Source: Todiramphus chloris collaris (taxonomy: Eukaryota; Chordata; Aves; Coraciiformes; Alcedinidae). From it: DNA of 64,000 nucleotides. The stretch is taken from contig JANVCC010000130.1 in NCBI GenBank assembly GCA_025345505.1, positions 5,833,366 through 5,897,365 of the forward strand. Reading direction: 5' to 3'. The position numbers and the translations under genes are program-made. The notes under the pieces were generated by a model that saw nothing but the letters and a program-made list of their open reading frames with translations, made no database searches and was not told the DNA's origin. Positions within the stretch are counted from its first letter, which is position 1. Every line of letters begins with the position of its first letter. This document shows, piece by piece, positions 62,260-64,000 of this stretch.

Positions 62260-64000
62260 CTGTAATAGGAGAAGACAAATTAAAAAGAAGGAGTTGGTTT
62301 AACTGCCTCCAGTGGTGTTGCTGAAAAATGACAAATTTAACTTGGCTTTATTCTCACAGTCACAAGCTCTACCCTGCTCAGTGGGAAATCCCTTTTCTGG
62401 AGCTAAACTAGGAAATAGGCTGCATATTAGGGCATTGCAGTCATCTTGTCTGCACAAAATATGTCCAGCTGCTGCAGGATAAACCCTTTTAAGTGTCGTC
62501 TTTCTCTTAAGAATCTTTATCAACAAATGTTAAGTCCAGCAGACTTAAAAGCCAGGTTATCAAGATAGCATCAGCATATAGAGCATTAGTTCTGAACTTT
62601 CTCACAAACCCAGAGTAGGATGGAGAAGTCAAGTGCCAGCAAGTGCCTTCTTCATTCAATGATTAAGCTAAGCATAAGGTGTGGAAGAAGTTGCTTGTGT
62701 CTCTGTGCACACAGAGCACAGCACAAGCCTTTGTTCCTTTCAAAAGCAGGTTTCACATTATCAGCAACCACTGTATTGAGCTAAAGGACTGTGGCTGGTA
62801 TTTTCAAATTGGCGTAAAAGAATGATGTCTAGCTTTGCATTCAAATCTCTTAGAAGTTATGGGCCTGACCCCACCAGAGCACAGTGAGAAGAGCAGGCTC
62901 CTCTTTTGTTACCTAGAGAAATTCACAGAAGGAACCAGCCCAGCTTGGAAAATGCAGCCATAGTCCTCTAGCTCAAATGCCAAGGGCTTGTGCCCTTTGC
63001 TGCAGAGGTCCCAGTTTCAAGATGTAGATCTGACAAATTACTTGAGAAGGTGTCAAAAAGGAGAAAAGGCTTAGGGTATTCTCACAGTGGTGCCATTGTA
63101 TTTTGTGGTTGTAGAAATCATAGATTTGAAAATGTCTATGTACCAAAAATGGTATCTATTTCCTACTAGAACAGTTGACCTGTTTTAAAGCAAAAAGTCT
63201 TTGCTGAACTCCATCTAATGTTAGCTTCATCTTTCTTCCTGGAGAGGATTTGTAGGAGTTCATAATTCACAAATCACAGGAGCTGGAAAAAATGGTGAGA
63301 AATGATCTAATGCAAAATATAATCTTTAAAAATGAACAAAAAGTAATAAATAAAATCATCATTCTTGAAGAGGAAGTACTGTGAAGTGCTCTATTTTTCT
63401 ATTCCAAGACAATCATTTTTCCACTGTTCGCTAAGATTGGACCCATTTAGGTGGTCTTAACTCACTCAAGCAATATTGAACATGAGAAGCTTCCTGTCTG
63501 ATGCAACAGAATTTGAATTAACTGTCTGAATGAGATTTCAATTAAGCAGTTGAGTACTCAATTAAGGTGATGTTTGAATCATTACCAGGCCAATGTGAGG
63601 AAATGCTTAATGCTTTTCTTGAAAAACTGTATGTGCCCACTGTGTATGTGCGTGCGTGTTTGTATGTATGTAAGGGCCAGTTCTAGCATCATCATCATCC
63701 ATTTGAAATATATTTATATATATGTTAGTAGTTGTCTGTGGACTTTTTAAGTAGTTCCCCACATTATAAAGTCATAAAGACAATTAAACCAGAGAAGCAT
63801 AATACAGGATAATGGAGCATCTTGCATAAAATTTAATTTGAACAAGAACTTTTAGAAAGCATGCATTTGATGTAGAAATAGTTGTGGAGAAACAAACTGT
63901 GGTATGTTGCTTCTGTCATAATTTGTCTGTGATGCTTTTGCTTCAGTCACCAGCTATTGTTCCTCTGTAGCTTGCAAAACAGGTAGGTATCTGTTCTGTT
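62260..64000 (-). other. Upstream of exon 2: probable intron 1
   Basis: This stretch lies 5' of exon 2. No ATG followed by a hydrophobic signal peptide and a GT donor could be recognised on the minus strand, so exon 1 and the promoter are probably beyond position 64,000. A TG/TATG-type microsatellite lies at 63,641-63,673. Confidence 0.6.
63641..63673. repeat. TG/TATG-type microsatellite
   Basis: An imperfect alternation of tgtg, tgcg and tatg units upstream of exon 2. Confidence 0.75.

Noticed and set aside
62299..62526. Candidate exon 1 with a start codon upstream of exon 2
   Set aside because: The translation begins with a basic stretch (MLIKILKRKTTLK) and has no signal-peptide hydrophobic core.
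1..64000. CRISPR arrays, tRNA, rRNA, operons or prokaryotic mobile systems
   Set aside because: None is present; the window is vertebrate intron-exon sequence of a single gene.

Overview
The window is vertebrate genomic DNA, most probably avian. The clearest species clue is a 3'-end CR1 LINE fragment at about 41,240-41,698 on the + strand, of the kind that fills bird genomes. The gene is also compact: 52 exons fit in 61.4 kb. I cannot name the species.

One gene accounts for all the coding sequence I can support. It is stabilin-2 (STAB2, also called HARE), the large scavenger receptor of sinusoidal endothelium, on the minus strand, so its 5' end is at high coordinates. I placed 52 consecutive internal exons between 62,259 and 834. 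They are numbered 2-53 on the assumption that a single signal-peptide exon lies upstream. The exons sum to 5,577 nt, or 1,859 codons, with compatible phases at every junction and no stop or frameshift. The result aligns with human stabilin-2 from just after its signal peptide to the end of the sixth FAS1 domain, judged by memory of the family. Signal-peptide exon 1 was not recognised. The last cysteine-rich/EGF module, LINK domain, seventh FAS1 domain, membrane segment and tail would lie beyond position 1.

Layout from 5' to 3' of the gene: exons 2-9 carry cysteine-rich module 1 and EGF repeats. Exons 10-18 carry FAS1 domains 1 and 2. Exons 19-26 carry cysteine-rich module 2 and EGF repeats. 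Exons 27-35 carry FAS1 domains 3 and 4. Exons 36-44 carry module 3 and EGF repeats. Exons 45-53 carry FAS1 domains 5 and 6. The architecture is therefore a repeated unit of cysteine-rich module, EGF cluster and FAS1 pair. Residue numbers in the entries count from the first codon of exon 2; the full protein would be some 25-30 residues further on.

The rest is intron. It contains the CR1 fragment, low-complexity T/G or A/C tracts, a 31-T run, a 100-N assembly gap behind a poly-T run, a 46-bp tandem duplication and an 18-bp AT-rich inverted repeat. One intron (41) has a GC donor instead of GT. I found no second gene, RNA gene or novel biological system; the long open frames on the + strand are chance or shadows of exons.
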